A stretch of DNA of 64,000 nucleotides from Prorocentrum cordatum (Eukaryota; Sar; Dinophyceae; Prorocentrales; Prorocentraceae): NCBI GenBank assembly GCA_963575745.1, contig CAUYUJ010021048.1, forward strand, positions 514,001-578,000, in the 5' to 3' direction. Under the pieces are notes generated by a model. The model saw nothing but the letters and a program-made list of their open reading frames with translations. It was not told the origin of the DNA and made no database searches. A program made the translations under genes and the position numbers. Shown here one piece after another: positions 1-10,489 of the stretch; within the stretch, counting starts at the first letter, position 1; the number at the start of each line of letters is the position of its first letter.

Positions 1-980
1 GCTCGGAGTGGCTCGCCACAGCCACCTGGCGCAAGCCAGTGTACAGAGATGATGTCTCGTCTCGGTTTGCGGATTGTGTTACCTGTTTCGACGTGTTCGA
101 CGGTTGGGTATGCCTCAGTGATTTGTTGGAAAACTGGCCACCAAAGAAATATACATTCTATCATGCTAAACACCTGGACTCTGTCAAGAAACGCTTCCGG
201 GGTAGGCATTGGACATGCCAGGCACTAGCCGCGCTGAAAATATGCGATATGGTCGACCGCAAACCTGCCATGCAAAAGAACCAGCTCCAGGTGAAGAAGC
301 TCAGGTTCCTCGGAGACACACGCCCGACTAACTACCTGCGGCCCAGCAATGGGCACAGCAGTCCACGCATCAGATGACCAGAATCACTGTACTCTCGAAT
401 GACAGGCTGGACGGAGGCGGGAGCACCCAAATATTTCTTGCACTGGACCAAATGAGCGCACATATCGAATATATTGAGCGTCCGTCTGTCATGCCGAAGC
501 CAGGACAAACCCAAGAAAGACCCAGGCAGATAGATGACTCATGGATGCCAATATTTGCCTGGCGACGAGCGCGCCCAGTCGGGCTTGCGGATGGACTCCC
601 AGGTTCTGATCTTGGTGGGCCTCAAGAACATGTTTCGAGATCGTATCCCAGAATGGCGTTCCGCCAATGCTATCATCATGACTTCGAGGGGATGAAGGTC
701 GTACCCTGGTGTTTTCCCTTGTCCAACTTATCGGCACCAAGCACAACGAGTACGAATGTGCAGACGACCAGGTTGGGCAGGCATGGGTCTACGAGTTGTA
801 TACTGACACTAAGCGGGGTAACCTGCCAAAGTTTAAGCGCGCACCGAAGGGGGTGGCACGAAGCACCATGCGATCCCTCCACGCTGAAGGGATGGATCAC
901 ACCAGACACTCCTTACAACCTGCGTGCGCCCGCGCTGAACTCACCTACAGAAGAGGTACATCATGCCTCGTACAAGAGGT
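1..980 (+). other. 5' segment of element A with no recognised domain
   Basis: Open stretches at 39-377, 374-982 and 709-1227 overlap in different frames, which looks like one decayed reading frame with indels. I recognise no domain. It may be the start of the element's gag region, its 5' untranslated part, or host flank. Confidence 0.35.
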
Positions 981-1201
981 GAACCCAGCGGGGGCACCTG
1001 CAGACGGCTCTGATGGATCCTGGCCCCAGGCCAAGAGTGACGATGTGTCGAATGTCACATCCAGTGGCGCAGCGCCAGACGATGGGCTTTTCGCCGACGA
1101 TCCGCGGCGCAATCAGGCGCAGCGGCTGCCTGCCCCCGCGGGGCAACCCGCTGTATTTGCGCCCGTGAGCGGGCCCGCAACTCAGTTCGGCACCCCACGG
1201 A

Positions 1202-2205
1202 GTGCTGGTAGCGCACGGCAGCACTAACAGCCTACAGGCCAGACTCCAGAGCACGCGGATGGATCCACAGCTTTACCAGGCCTTACAAGCCACATCGCCT
1301 TTTGCATCCCCACGTTCTGCAGCACCGCAAACTGCGCCGACGCGGCAGCCAATGATCATGGACCGGTGCGGCAACATGAGGCCCACGACGGAGGCTGCGC
1401 AGAGGGCCGACAGCATGCTGGGACAGCAGCAGTGGATGCACAGGCAGATGCAGGAAGCTATGGAGAGCATGCGACGGGATGGAATCGCCCTGCCAAATGC
1501 AAATTGGACTCCACCTTGGGAGTCTGTGCCTGACGCAAATCCGCCGCCGAACCATCCGAACCGACAAGGATGCAGACCTGCGTTCTTCGGCCACCCAACC
1601 TATGAGCCGACAGCTGCCAATAAGCCGGTGGCACCGCATATGGATTTGGCCATGTTCCCTCACTACTACGCGCAGACAGGGGTTCCTCGGGTCGGAAGTC
1701 AGCCCGAAAACCCGCACGTCAGGGCGACGGCGGATGACTTCTACAGGTCCCAGCTCACAAGAGGAGCGGGAAACGAGGCTGGCATTCCTGGCCAGGCGCC
1801 GCACCACGGGTACCTGGCGGCCCCTATGGACCAATATGTGAATCCACATGGTCCAGAGCTGGTTGCACATGCATCGTTGGGAGAGCTGCGCCCTGAAATA
1901 TTGGCCATGCATGAGGCGCAGCAAGCAAATCTCTCAATGCAACTCGCACGCCAGCAGCGTAATCAGGCGCGGCAGGCACGCCGCATGATGAACCTCGCGG
2001 GGACGCCCCCTGCATCTGCATTTGCGGGGCAACCCGCTATGGGTCTCTCAACAACTCTTGCTATGGGACCGGTGGCTGCGGGGCCCCCTGCAACTGTGGC
2101 AACGAGTCCTGCAGCTCCACCTAGCCGCTACGAAATGGGAGAAACGACATTTGAGCGCAATCGCGCACAAGGCCATCAGCTACGCCACCGATCATCAGCG
2201 ACGGT
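1202..2205 (+). pseudogene. Gag-like Met/Gln/Pro-rich region of element A
   Basis: A long open frame rich in Met, Gln, Pro and Ala, with no catalytic motif. It contains a helical Gln/Arg-rich stretch near 1905-1990 and short Ala-Gly-x-Pro-Ala repeats that come from embedded hairpin repeats. It precedes a RING-type motif and then the protease, so position suggests a structural (gag) role. The frame drifts near 2160-2205 and the continuing coding sense lies in a different frame. The formal open frame runs to 2389 but its last 60 codons look like the wrong frame. Family assignment rests on position only. Confidence 0.5.
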
Positions 2206-2943
2206 GATTTCACGAAATGTGATATATGCCTTGAAGAGTTCGCATACCACGATGAGGTGCGGAGGCTCCAATGCGGCCACATCTTGCACGCGCTCTGTCG
2301 GGGCCGCGTTGCGCAGGCGCGCGTGGACCGACAGCTGGAGGGCGCCCCAAACGAGGCACCGCGTGCCGTATGCCGAGGCGCAGGTCTGATCACAGCTGCG
2401 TTTCATTACGCCCTCGCAGGAGAGCACAATGCGGACAACCATCATGATGAGATGCTCCGAGGGGCAAATGAACTCAGTGACCTTCGCGAAGAACTGAACA
2501 GGATCACGGCCATGATGGCGGGCTCAATGGCGCCATCGGGGACACCTGCTGCTTCTACGGGGCAACCTGCTGCACCTCCATACACGCGGCCACTTCCACA
2601 GGCAGCGACGCCAACCGCAGACGCGCGCATGCCGTCCATAGCCGAGTCAGCCGCCACTGCAGGGGCACCTGCTGCATCGACACCTGCGGGGTTGCCTGCA
2701 AATGGTGCACGGCTGAGGCGCATGGGAAGACCCAACACGCCTTATGGCAGAATGCGGGGCAACCCGCCACGCTCACGTAGGGCTGAAAGCCCAGTCAGTG
2801 CACGCAGTGTCGCCAGCGCCATATCCAAGCGTGACATGCTGCATGCGGTGCTGATGGTCAACACGGATGGCCAGAACGCAGTGCGTGCCGATGAGGACAC
2901 CTTTGATAACATGCCACTTACGCAAAAGTACCCCTTTCGGTAA
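2182..2943 (+). pseudogene. RING-H2-containing segment of element A, second metal pair missing
   Basis: Reading frame 1 from about 2182 gives a clear RING-H2 half: CDIC at 2218-2229, then Cys-x-His-x2-His-x2-Cys ending at 2298, spaced as in E3 ubiquitin ligase RING fingers. The last Cys-x2-Cys pair is not seen; only one Cys occurs where two are expected (about 2370-2376). Downstream the frame is a low-complexity Ala/Pro/Gly linker carrying five hairpin repeats, then an Arg/Ser-rich part, with a stop at 2941-2943. There is no ATG; the frame joins the preceding gag-like frame by an indel. A RING in a retroelement could recruit ubiquitin machinery, but this copy cannot bind two zincs normally. 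The frame resumes after the stop toward the protease (about 2944-3165). Confidence 0.6.
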
Positions 2944-3165
2944 CATGAATACCCTTCTGATTGGACTCTCCAGCAATACCCAATCGCAAAGGAAGAAAAC
3001 GAGGCGCACATGAACGCATTTACCCCTATGACGAGAAATCAATGGATATTGGACCAAAGGCGCCGTAAGGGCATGCATGGCACAACGTTGTCCACTGTGC
3101 CAGCCGTGTTCGGTGATCGACGTGAGTTAGCCCTCGCAGCAAACAGCGGGGCCATGATTGATTGA

Positions 3166-3735
3166 ATGTTCACTATACTGCTGGACATCGGTAGCAACAT
3201 AAACGTCAATGGCTTGAAAACTGCGCAGACATCTGAACGAGCTCCACGCTCGCATGGTCACGACACCAAGACATTTAACAGAAAAAAGGCATTATGCGTG
3301 ACTGGATTGGGCCAAGGAGCCGCAGTGTGCCGGACGTCAGGGCATTGCAAAGCTGCTTGCGCATGCAGAGGAAACTATGCGGGGACACCCGCTATTGCGA
3401 GGCTAGACACCTAGTCAGCCAACGTGGCCGAGGGGTCTGGCGAGAACTTGCCCGCAATCCTGGGACTGAGGTGCATGGCGAACACGCGGGCCATCCTGAT
3501 CCTTGAAAAGGGAAACGAAAAGACGGTCATCCCAGGTACGGACATGTACAGGCTCCTCCTTGGTAAGGGCGCTAGGGCGCTTGATCTGGTAAAGACGCCA
3601 TCAGGGCACCTGGCGATCAAGGTTGATGAGTGCGGCGTAGCAACGGAAGCCAATGGAGCGACAGCTTTCACCACCACGGCCAATCCTCAATGCGAGAAGA
3701 CGCCCCTGCCCTTCAAGGGACGCCCGCGCAAATAA
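3166..3735 (+). pseudogene. Retropepsin-like protease region of element A
   Basis: A single frame starting with a hydrophobic strand and LLDIGSN, where the Asp codon at 3184-3186 sits at the place of the retropepsin D-S/T-G active site (here D-I-G). It continues through a G-Gly-rich turn and, after an in-frame TAG at 3412-3414, the same frame goes on with an ALPAILGL-like segment (ENLPAILGL) and strands typical of the second half of copia proteases. It ends with TAA at 3733-3735. The Ile in the active-site triplet and the internal stop argue that it is dead. Processing of the polyprotein would be its normal role. Confidence 0.65.
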
Positions 3736-3736
3736 G

Positions 3737-4099
3737 ATGTCCCAGAACACAAGGGGTATTGGCATCAATGAGGAGGCATTTGCATATGCGATTCAGTCCA
3801 TGGCAGACAACGCTCTGCGGACTCGGTGGCGCACGAATGCCTTGCAGAATGGCAAACCCACGCCCGCGGATCAAGACTTCGCCGCGAAGAACCTGCAGGC
3901 GAAGGTCTATCAGGCCATCTACAATGCGGGCAGCAAGTGGGCGCCACCCAACAGCGACGCGGGGCAGCCTGCTACCGCGGGGCAACCCACTGCATCGAGC
4001 GACACTGCCGAGAAGTATGCCATCTACACCTCGAGCAGTGATTCCGCGGCCCACGGCGCGGGCATTTGGACGCCCCCATCGCTTGTTGAAAGCGAATGA
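3737..4099 (+). pseudogene. Unrecognised 120-residue frame in element A
   Basis: ATG at 3737 follows the protease stop by one base and is in another frame. The product is polar, with an Ala/Gln-rich part holding two hairpin repeats (3959-3972, 3977-3990) read as Gly-Gln-Pro repeats. No domain recognised. It may be a linker of the original polyprotein after a frameshift. Confidence 0.4.
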
Positions 4100-4308
4100 C
4101 GGGGGCAGGCGCGCGCCACGGCCACTTGCGCTTGTCCAGACAGGCCGACAACTGAGGTACTGTCTACAGTCGCGGGGGCACCTGCGCGCTTTTCCCGGGC
4201 GCCGGCTGCGCGCGCCAGGGGCAGCGGCGGACCCGGCTGCGCGGCGGCCGCAGAACAAAATATCGTTTATCTCACCAATATCACTCTCGTGCTCTTGTCA
4301 TTGAAGAT

Positions 4309-4776
4309 ATGCGAACAGCTTGCGGTGAACTCCGAGCTCGAGGATACACGTGCGGTCGTATCACGCACGCAGAGGTTATGACCTCCACAGGCGCACAGCA
4401 CATAGGTGGTCTACTTTCGGGAGACTATCAACTGCTATGGGCGGCAACGCCCGCTGACTGGCACGCGCGATTGCCTGGAAAGCGGGCGGGGCCACATTGT
4501 CGGCGCATCCAGAATCTTAGGGTCAAAGCTTGGGCCTTACGCATGTCTATTGCGCTTATGGGACCCCTGGGTTGCTTTTGGAGACTGGGGCCCATGCCTG
4601 GTGCGATCGCAGACTTAGCTGCCAGACATGCGAATGCGATGTTGTCACTTTTGTATGAAGCTCGATCGTTCAAGTCGTTTGCCGAGCGGTTCGTACTTGC
4701 AGGTGGCAACCACATGCGCGCACATTCCAGCCAATCTGAGGAAACTGACGTGCCAGGTCGCGGGGAAACCTGCTGA
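4309..4776 (+). pseudogene. Conserved interdomain of element A polyprotein (function unknown)
   Basis: A 155-codon frame with a globular look: a helix, GLLSGDYQLLWAATPADW, a basic Lys/Arg-Ala-Gly-Pro-His turn and a hydrophobic MGPLGCFWRL strand. I associate this arrangement with a domain seen between protease and integrase in dinoflagellate copia-like polyproteins; that is recollection, not a search. One hairpin repeat (4760-4773) lies at its 3' end and the frame stops at once after it. Confidence 0.5.
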
Positions 4777-4988
4777 CGCAGCAGAACATGCGTTAGACTG
4801 GCGCGGCCAAGTTGCCCAGGAGGGCAGAACGGCGAAACAAAACGATCGCTATCATGACCGCGCGGCTGAGTGACCAAATAGATAATCATTCGATAGAGAA
4901 GTCATACAAGTGCTGCACATCTCAGCGTACACGCTCGGATAGATAGAGGAGCTCGGACTTGCGTCCAGTCTCTTAAGAGTGGCCCTCA

Positions 4989-5644
4989 TTGGGGCCCTGT
5001 GGCACGTCGGGCGACGATGAACCTGGACGACAATACTCCATGCAAGATATCAGTGTTCAGGACCAACCTATCGGATGCAACTACAATGCACCGTTGCCGA
5101 GTGGAGTAACTGACATCCGCGCTCGACTGCGCTGGGAGCCTCCGGCCCCAGCCCTGCCCAGCAACGAGGGGCAGCGACCGCGCCCAAGGCGAATCGCGAC
5201 CGTCGATGACGATCGCCCCCCCCCCCCCCCCCTCGGTTGAGCGTGGCCGCGCGCCAACCCCTATTCCAGAATGACAGGGAAGCTGGCGTCAGACCGCTTG
5301 AGATGCCCAAGAAGGTCGAAGATGGCAACGACGACTGCGGCGAGGACCTGAAGGGCCTTGGATGTGGAGCGCACTGCGCTGACGTTCCTCTGGGCCCCGA
5401 CTGTGATTTAGACGAGGAAACCTTCATTCCACTCTCAGCAGGGTACCTGCGGACACACATACGGATGCGTTTTCCACAATCCCAACCAACCTTGTGTTGC
5501 GGGCGAAACAAGAAGGTGGGCGCGCTGGACTTGCGTGGAGGTAACGGGGGAATACCGCTGCTAGCCTTCAGCCGAGGTTCATCCTCAGGGGGGCAACCTC
5601 GACAAGCGTGCTCACGTTTACCTAGGAAGCAAGGCAGTTCATAA
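4989..5644 (+). pseudogene. Acidic and Gly-rich segment of element A
   Basis: Two overlapping frames (4989-5240 and 5237-5644) separated by a run of 15 C residues at 5216-5231, which may itself cause the frameshift. The second contains an acidic DDCGEDL stretch and a Leu-Arg-Gly-Gly-x-Gly-Gly segment near 5533-5560. No known catalytic motif. The following 5645-6330 holds short broken frames only. Confidence 0.4.
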
Positions 5645-6330
5645 TGCAGTAGTGCACTGCTTGGATGAATGTTTTGTGAAGGTCGCGATCCTACAACTCC
5701 CACTTCAACGCAAAGGTCAACTATGACACGTGGCACGACATCGCAAGGAATACCTTCCACGCATCAAGTTTTGCAGAAGTGTCGCCGTACGTCAAGACGA
5801 TCTCCGACGGTTCTACCGACGAGAACAACCAGCGGGCACTTGGGTGGACGAAATACCTCCATGGACGACACTAGCCAAGCGGGAGGGCACTCGCAAGGTC
5901 AGAATGGACCGAGCCTTCGTGGCTCCCATGGTGCATGAACACGAGAACTTGCTGAGATAATGGTCTACCGCCGTTTTTCTAACGCCCTTCGAGAACACGC
6001 GGCGCGCTGGTCATCGCCAACGCGCCTCGGCTTGCAACGGGGAATTGGCCAGGGCAGCCCAGTGCACTTCGAAGATGCGATCCCTCATCGTTGTAGCAGT
6101 TCAAATTGCGCACGACATTTTCGCAGTCAATCGCGATCCCATTCATGGCCATCCTCTTGCGTCATCTGCACTTGTCACGAACGCGCGTGGATTCGATTTG
6201 GATGATCAAACTAGCCCTCGACACCCTGACGGATGCATCATGCCACCGCCATCGGGGGCGGCGAGGGGGTCCTGCATGTGCTGATAACGTCAACACTCCC
6301 ATCACATGATATACCCCAAACGCTGCATGG

Positions 6331-6726
6331 GGGCACGACAAAGATGACTGCTACTGGGAACGTCCAAACTGCAAAACGAACAATGGCAAGGCTAAGCCTG
6401 GCCACTCACACCTGGGAAATGTAAGTTTACCAAACCACCAGAGGCCGGGGCCTCCAGCCCCTGCCGAACCGGCAGCCCCACCACCTGCGGCGGCAGCTGC
6501 TTCCGACGCACCGCCACTCGCGGCGACAGCTGCTTCCGAGACGCCAGCTGCCAAACAAATTGCGCGGCTACGAGCTCCGAAGCCCGGCCCCAGAGCTGGG
6601 CCGACAGCGGGCGCCAGCAGCCGCGTTATCACAGTAGGCAGACATGCTGCTGAACCGACTGCGGGGCAACCTGCCTCAAGTGGCGCCAGCTGCTCGAAGA
6701 CCACAGACGACTACCAAAAATGCTAG
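6331..6726 (+). pseudogene. Cys/His cluster and Pro/Ala linker preceding the integrase of element A
   Basis: One frame with Cys-x6-Cys-x10-His-x-His (Cys codons 6349, 6370; His codons 6403, 6409), a possible zinc site, followed by about 70 residues rich in Pro and Ala, and a hairpin repeat at 6661-6674. It stops at 6724-6726. It lies directly before the pre-integrase segment. Confidence 0.45.
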
Positions 6727-6895
6727 CCAGACGTGGGCGACAACAGGGAGGTGAGCCACCTCCACCACGGCCCGTGGGTGACCCTGCCTCTCGTCCAAGG
6801 CTTCCAGACTGGTCAAGGTTCGACGTATAATCAGTCTACGAAACTTACGTGGGCTTGATCCAAGCGCGGTAACACGCGAGCTACGAAAACTACAT

Positions 6896-7040
6896 ATGCG
6901 GTGGATTCACGCCAAGGAGCCCAAGATGAGACTCGTCCTCACCACGGCTGGTCTGGGCAGCGCTAGGTTAAACTTGATAAGAAGGCGTCTGCGGCACATG
7001 CAGGGAACGCAGGGCTTGGGAAAAGCCTGGACATACTATC
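6896..7040 (+). pseudogene. Pre-integrase zinc-binding segment of element A
   Basis: The frame at 6896 has a basic helix with an RWIHA motif, and after a frameshift near 6980 the next frame has CGTC (6990-7001). Together they match the His-His-Cys-Cys zinc-binding N-terminal part of copia integrases (GAG-pre-integrase). It runs directly into the integrase core. Confidence 0.65.
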
Positions 7041-8144
7041 ATGCCGTCTACCGCGCTACCTGGGAAGTTTCATCACGAAGTCGAATGCGACCTGATGTTC
7101 AACAGATCCGAGCACCAAGCATTTCACTTCATCGACCGTTGCTATCGATGCGGTGCTGGAATCGAGATACAAGATAAAACTATGAACCGCATCTTACATG
7201 CGCATCGTCAGTGCTGGGTGCAATTCGGACCTGCCAAAGTACTTTACTCTGACGGAGAAGGTGCACTCAATGATGACACCGCAAAGGGGGCCCTTAAGGC
7301 AGCGGGCACTGAGCTGAGGATAAGTGCGCGTGGACAACGCTCTACGACGATTGAAACCAGAAGCAGCATACTACGACATCTACTTCACGTCATGGAGGCT
7401 GAACTCAATAGGTTCGACATACCATTCGTGTTCACCCGACTCTTGCATGGCGCTCTGTTTGCTGCCAGTGCGTTTACCTTATTCAATGAAGTATCTCCAT
7501 GCAGCGCACTGTTTGGCCGACGACCTGCGACGTCACCCGACTTGCCCGCTCTAGACCGCGAGCCGCAGACGGAGACATCCGATCATGCTCGGAAGCTGGT
7601 TGGCTACCATCGCCCCACTACCACGAAATACGACTGGGATGGCTGGAATGGGCCCTCCCTGGTCGCACGGAACGATCCCGACAGGGGCCAAATCATCATT
7701 GGAATTCGGAACCGCGATGTGCTAGTCCAGCACGCTGACGCACGACACTCACCGTGCATCGAAGATCTGATCACTCGAGAGATTGGCCCGGGCAACGCAG
7801 CATTGCGGACTGCGTCGGCATGTATAGCCACTCTACCTGCGGGGCGACTTGCCATGACCTCTGGATGCCTCCCGACCAATAAGGGGGCGCTCCAGATGGC
7901 GAGCGCGAGCCGACTATCTCCACAGGTACACAAAGCTCTTCAGCACCTCATCAGGAAAGTCTTTCGCATTGAAACCGTAGCTTTTGTCAGATTGGCCAAG
8001 AGCATTCGCGAGCTACCTCCGGCGGCGCATGCTGACAGTCATGCATTGGTGCGCTATGACAACGACGTGAAATCAGGCCCCCTCTACAACGAAGCCGAAG
8101 GCACTGCCCTAAACATTCGAGGCGTATCTGGATCAGCACACTGA
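7041..8144 (+). pseudogene. Integrase of element A
   Basis: 367 codons. The DDE triad is visible: Asp17 in ECDLMF, Asp71 in LYSDGEG, and Glu105, with Asp71-Glu105 spacing near the D,D(35)E rule of retroviral-type integrases. A conserved D-R-C segment at residues 32-34 lies between them. After about residue 200 the protein becomes linker-like, with a hairpin repeat at 7839-7852. The core itself is open, but pieces before and after are in other frames, so the polyprotein as a whole is broken. It would join element cDNA to chromosomal DNA. Confidence 0.8.
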
Positions 8145-8656
8145 CGAATCGCCCAGTGCCTGAAGTCCACAAACCCTCAAGCGGGCTTCGATCAAAACGC
8201 GACGAAGTCCGAAGAATTGGCCGACATGCCAGCGAACAAGGCAATGACGCCAGGGAGGCCGCAGAAGTCGAACCACCACAGGAAGACGGACGGGCCCCCA
8301 CCAAATATTAGGAATCAGAAGCGAATCTCGAGGCACACATTGTGGAAGTGCGGTGCGCAGAACTACATGCCGAAGGGGAACTGTTCGAGGCAACTCCAAT
8401 ATACGAGCTCTATACTGCATTCACGCAGATGATTGCTGACGAGAGCGCGCTGATCACAGTAGCTGAAGAACAGCGGGGGCACCTGCCTACGCGGGGCAAC
8501 CCACAGGACATATACACACCCGAGACATATCATGTCCCACTGTCCTCCACGGACGAAGATGACGGTTGCGGATTGGGTTCTGACGAGCGGGGGCAATGCG
8601 GAGAACTCTGCTTTACTGCAGAAATGTCAAAGGTAGTCTTCTCCGAACAATAGCAC

Positions 8657-9661
8657 ATGATATGGGGCTTCGACCGCGTGGCCACCATGCGAGTATCTGC
8701 GACCGCGGCAGCTAAACGAGCTGCAATCGTCAAGGAGGAAAACCTCCTCGCGAAGGCAGATATCCAGGCGAACCCAGTCGAGGTATCAAAGGCCCTGCAT
8801 ACTGACCTCAAGCCACTGTTTGACAACAAGTGTTTCAGTATACGAGATATATCCACTGCGTCAAACATCAAGACTTCGAGGTACGTCTATAAATGCGAGT
8901 TCGTCAAAAACGAAAAGGGCGAGATGGAACGTACCATCAGATTACGCTTGGCACTTCGGGGTTCCATGGACCTCGAGGCCTTCGACGCGGAAGCGCTCTC
9001 AGGGACGGCGCGGCGGCCAAGCCAGCGATTGCTCGCCCTCGCGGCAGCGCGCAGGAAGCAGTGGGTCATTGCTTCCCTTGACATCAACATGTTTTTCCTG
9101 AAGGGGCTAGCTTACCAGGAGCTTGCTGAAGGAACCGGTGAAAATGGACGCGCGGCGTGCTTTACATTGCCACCTGACTCAGCACCTGCGCTCAGAACCC
9201 TCCCAGGATCCGAACACTATGATGAGTCGGGACAGTGTTTGCAACGCCTCAGACCAGGTACTGATACCAAGGATGCACCGAGAGCCTTCTCATTGAAGTT
9301 CAGGAAGACCATGAGAAGTTTTGGTCTTAGACCCACGTCCTACGACACCGAGTCCGACGCAAGCTCGAACCTTCTTACTGCCGAGCATGTTGATGACATA
9401 AATATGGCCGGTACCAGGGACACCATTCACAATTACGTCAAGTGCGTCGAGGATGCCATTGGGAAATGTCAAATCAACGAACACACATATACGAACTGTG
9501 CCGTGAAATATGCCAAAGACAGCGACGGCAATGTAACTCTTGACCAAGATGATTACGTAAAACAGCTCCGTCCCATCCAGCATCATGAACTCACGGGCAC
9601 AGCTGCTGAGGCCAAGGCATCGAAGATGGTTCCTGACATGTCCCTTATCACACAAGTGTGA
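8657..9661 (+). pseudogene. Reverse transcriptase of element A
   Basis: 334 codons of a Ty1/copia reverse transcriptase: fingers segment with RYVYKCEF and LRLALRG (residues 76-102), a Pro-Ser-Gln-Arg-Leu-Leu-Ala helix (121-127), motif A around Asp142 in SLDINMFFLKG, the KDAPRA motif (205-210) and the catalytic box HVDDI (244-248, usually YVDD). The stretch 150-200 is poorly matched and may hold compensated indels. Residues 8145-8656 upstream form a broken linker with two hairpin repeats (8473-8486, 8491-8504). Confidence 0.85.
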
Positions 9662-9664
9662 TTA

Positions 9665-10436
9665 ATGATATACTTTGCATCACTACAGCGTGCCCAAGAA
9701 CCGACCAACATGCAAGTGCGACGACTGAACGCGACTACCAGGCAGTTGCAGGCCTGCCCTAAGAAGATCGTCAATCAAGCGATGACACCAACGGGAAAGG
9801 TCGACCTGCACAGCGACTACAGCTACCGGCGTCTGAATGGAGATGCCGATGGCCGATGGCGAAGTCAAAGGCTATGGTATCCGAGCGGCAAACTTGCTAA
9901 GGCGTGCACGCACGCATGCCGGTAAGCCCGTCGTCCATCTTGTCGACGCGTACTGCAACTCTTATCGCTCGCAGGTCCGCTCGGCCTACGCAGCGAAAGC
10001 ACTTGCAGCAACCCACAACTTGGAGGACTGCTATCCCACGATCGTCACTCTGCACGAACTCCACGCAGGGCCGCCGACACCCACTCAACTGAAGGATACA
10101 CTTGAGATGGGCAGCCTGATCATCAAGGACACTTTGACCATCCATGCATAATATGTCTTCAAGTCCTTGTCAAGCAAAGACCTGAAGAAGCCGACTGAGT
10201 GTACACTTTTGGGACACACCAGATGGATACGACAAATGATGGAGCGAAGCATCGTGCATTGTGTGCAATGATGTGACACTCGCGTTATGACTGCGGATGG
10301 CCACACCAAAGGGAGCATCGACAGAGACATGCTCCTACAAGTCACGTGACGAATGCAGCCCTTCGAACATGACCTGAAACGACACACTCCCTACAAGGCT
10401 GGCCGGGCGAGATCATCTGAGCCACCTGCAGAGTAG
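9665..10436 (+). pseudogene. RNase H of element A
   Basis: Three frames joined by indels. 9665-9925 carries the first catalytic Asp in LHSDYS; 9837-10151 carries the SAYAAKALAA helix, where the second catalytic residue is usually Glu and here is Lys; after a stop at 10149-10151 the sense continues as an RWIRQMMERS helix and a TADGHTKGS segment (about 10285-10315), the usual C-terminal copia RNase H motif. Coding similarity ends near 10,436. It would degrade the RNA strand during cDNA synthesis. Confidence 0.7.
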
Positions 10437-10442
10437 TTATAT

Positions 10443-10489
10443 GCAGGGGTAGCTTGCCTGCAAGGTAACTTGCATGCGGGTCAACCTGC
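10443..10489 (+). repeat. Triple hairpin at 3' end of element A
   Basis: Three hairpin units 2 nt apart: 10443-10457, 10460-10473 (perfect stem GCAAG/CTTGC, loop GTAA) and 10476-10489 (loop TCAA). They follow the end of RNase H coding. Confidence 0.75.

Larger units (their letters stand above)
988..10489 (+). repeat. Dispersed 14-nt hairpin family, about 23 copies inside element A
   Basis: Consensus GCGGG-GCAA-CCYGC: a 5-bp stem and 4-nt loop. Copies start at 988, 1138, 1997 (17 nt), 2024, 2078, 2536, 2557, 2659, 2686, 2754, 3379, 3959, 3977, 4172, 4760, 5438 (13 nt), 6661, 7839, 8473, 8491, 10443 (15 nt), 10460 and 10476. All have the same orientation. Loops include GCAA (seven copies), GAAA, GCGA and GTAA, which are GNRA tetraloops, and also GGCA, GACA and others. 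The stem GCAAG/CTTGC at 10460 differs by paired changes. In coding frames they read mainly as Ala-Gly-x-Pro-Ala. Confidence 0.85.
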
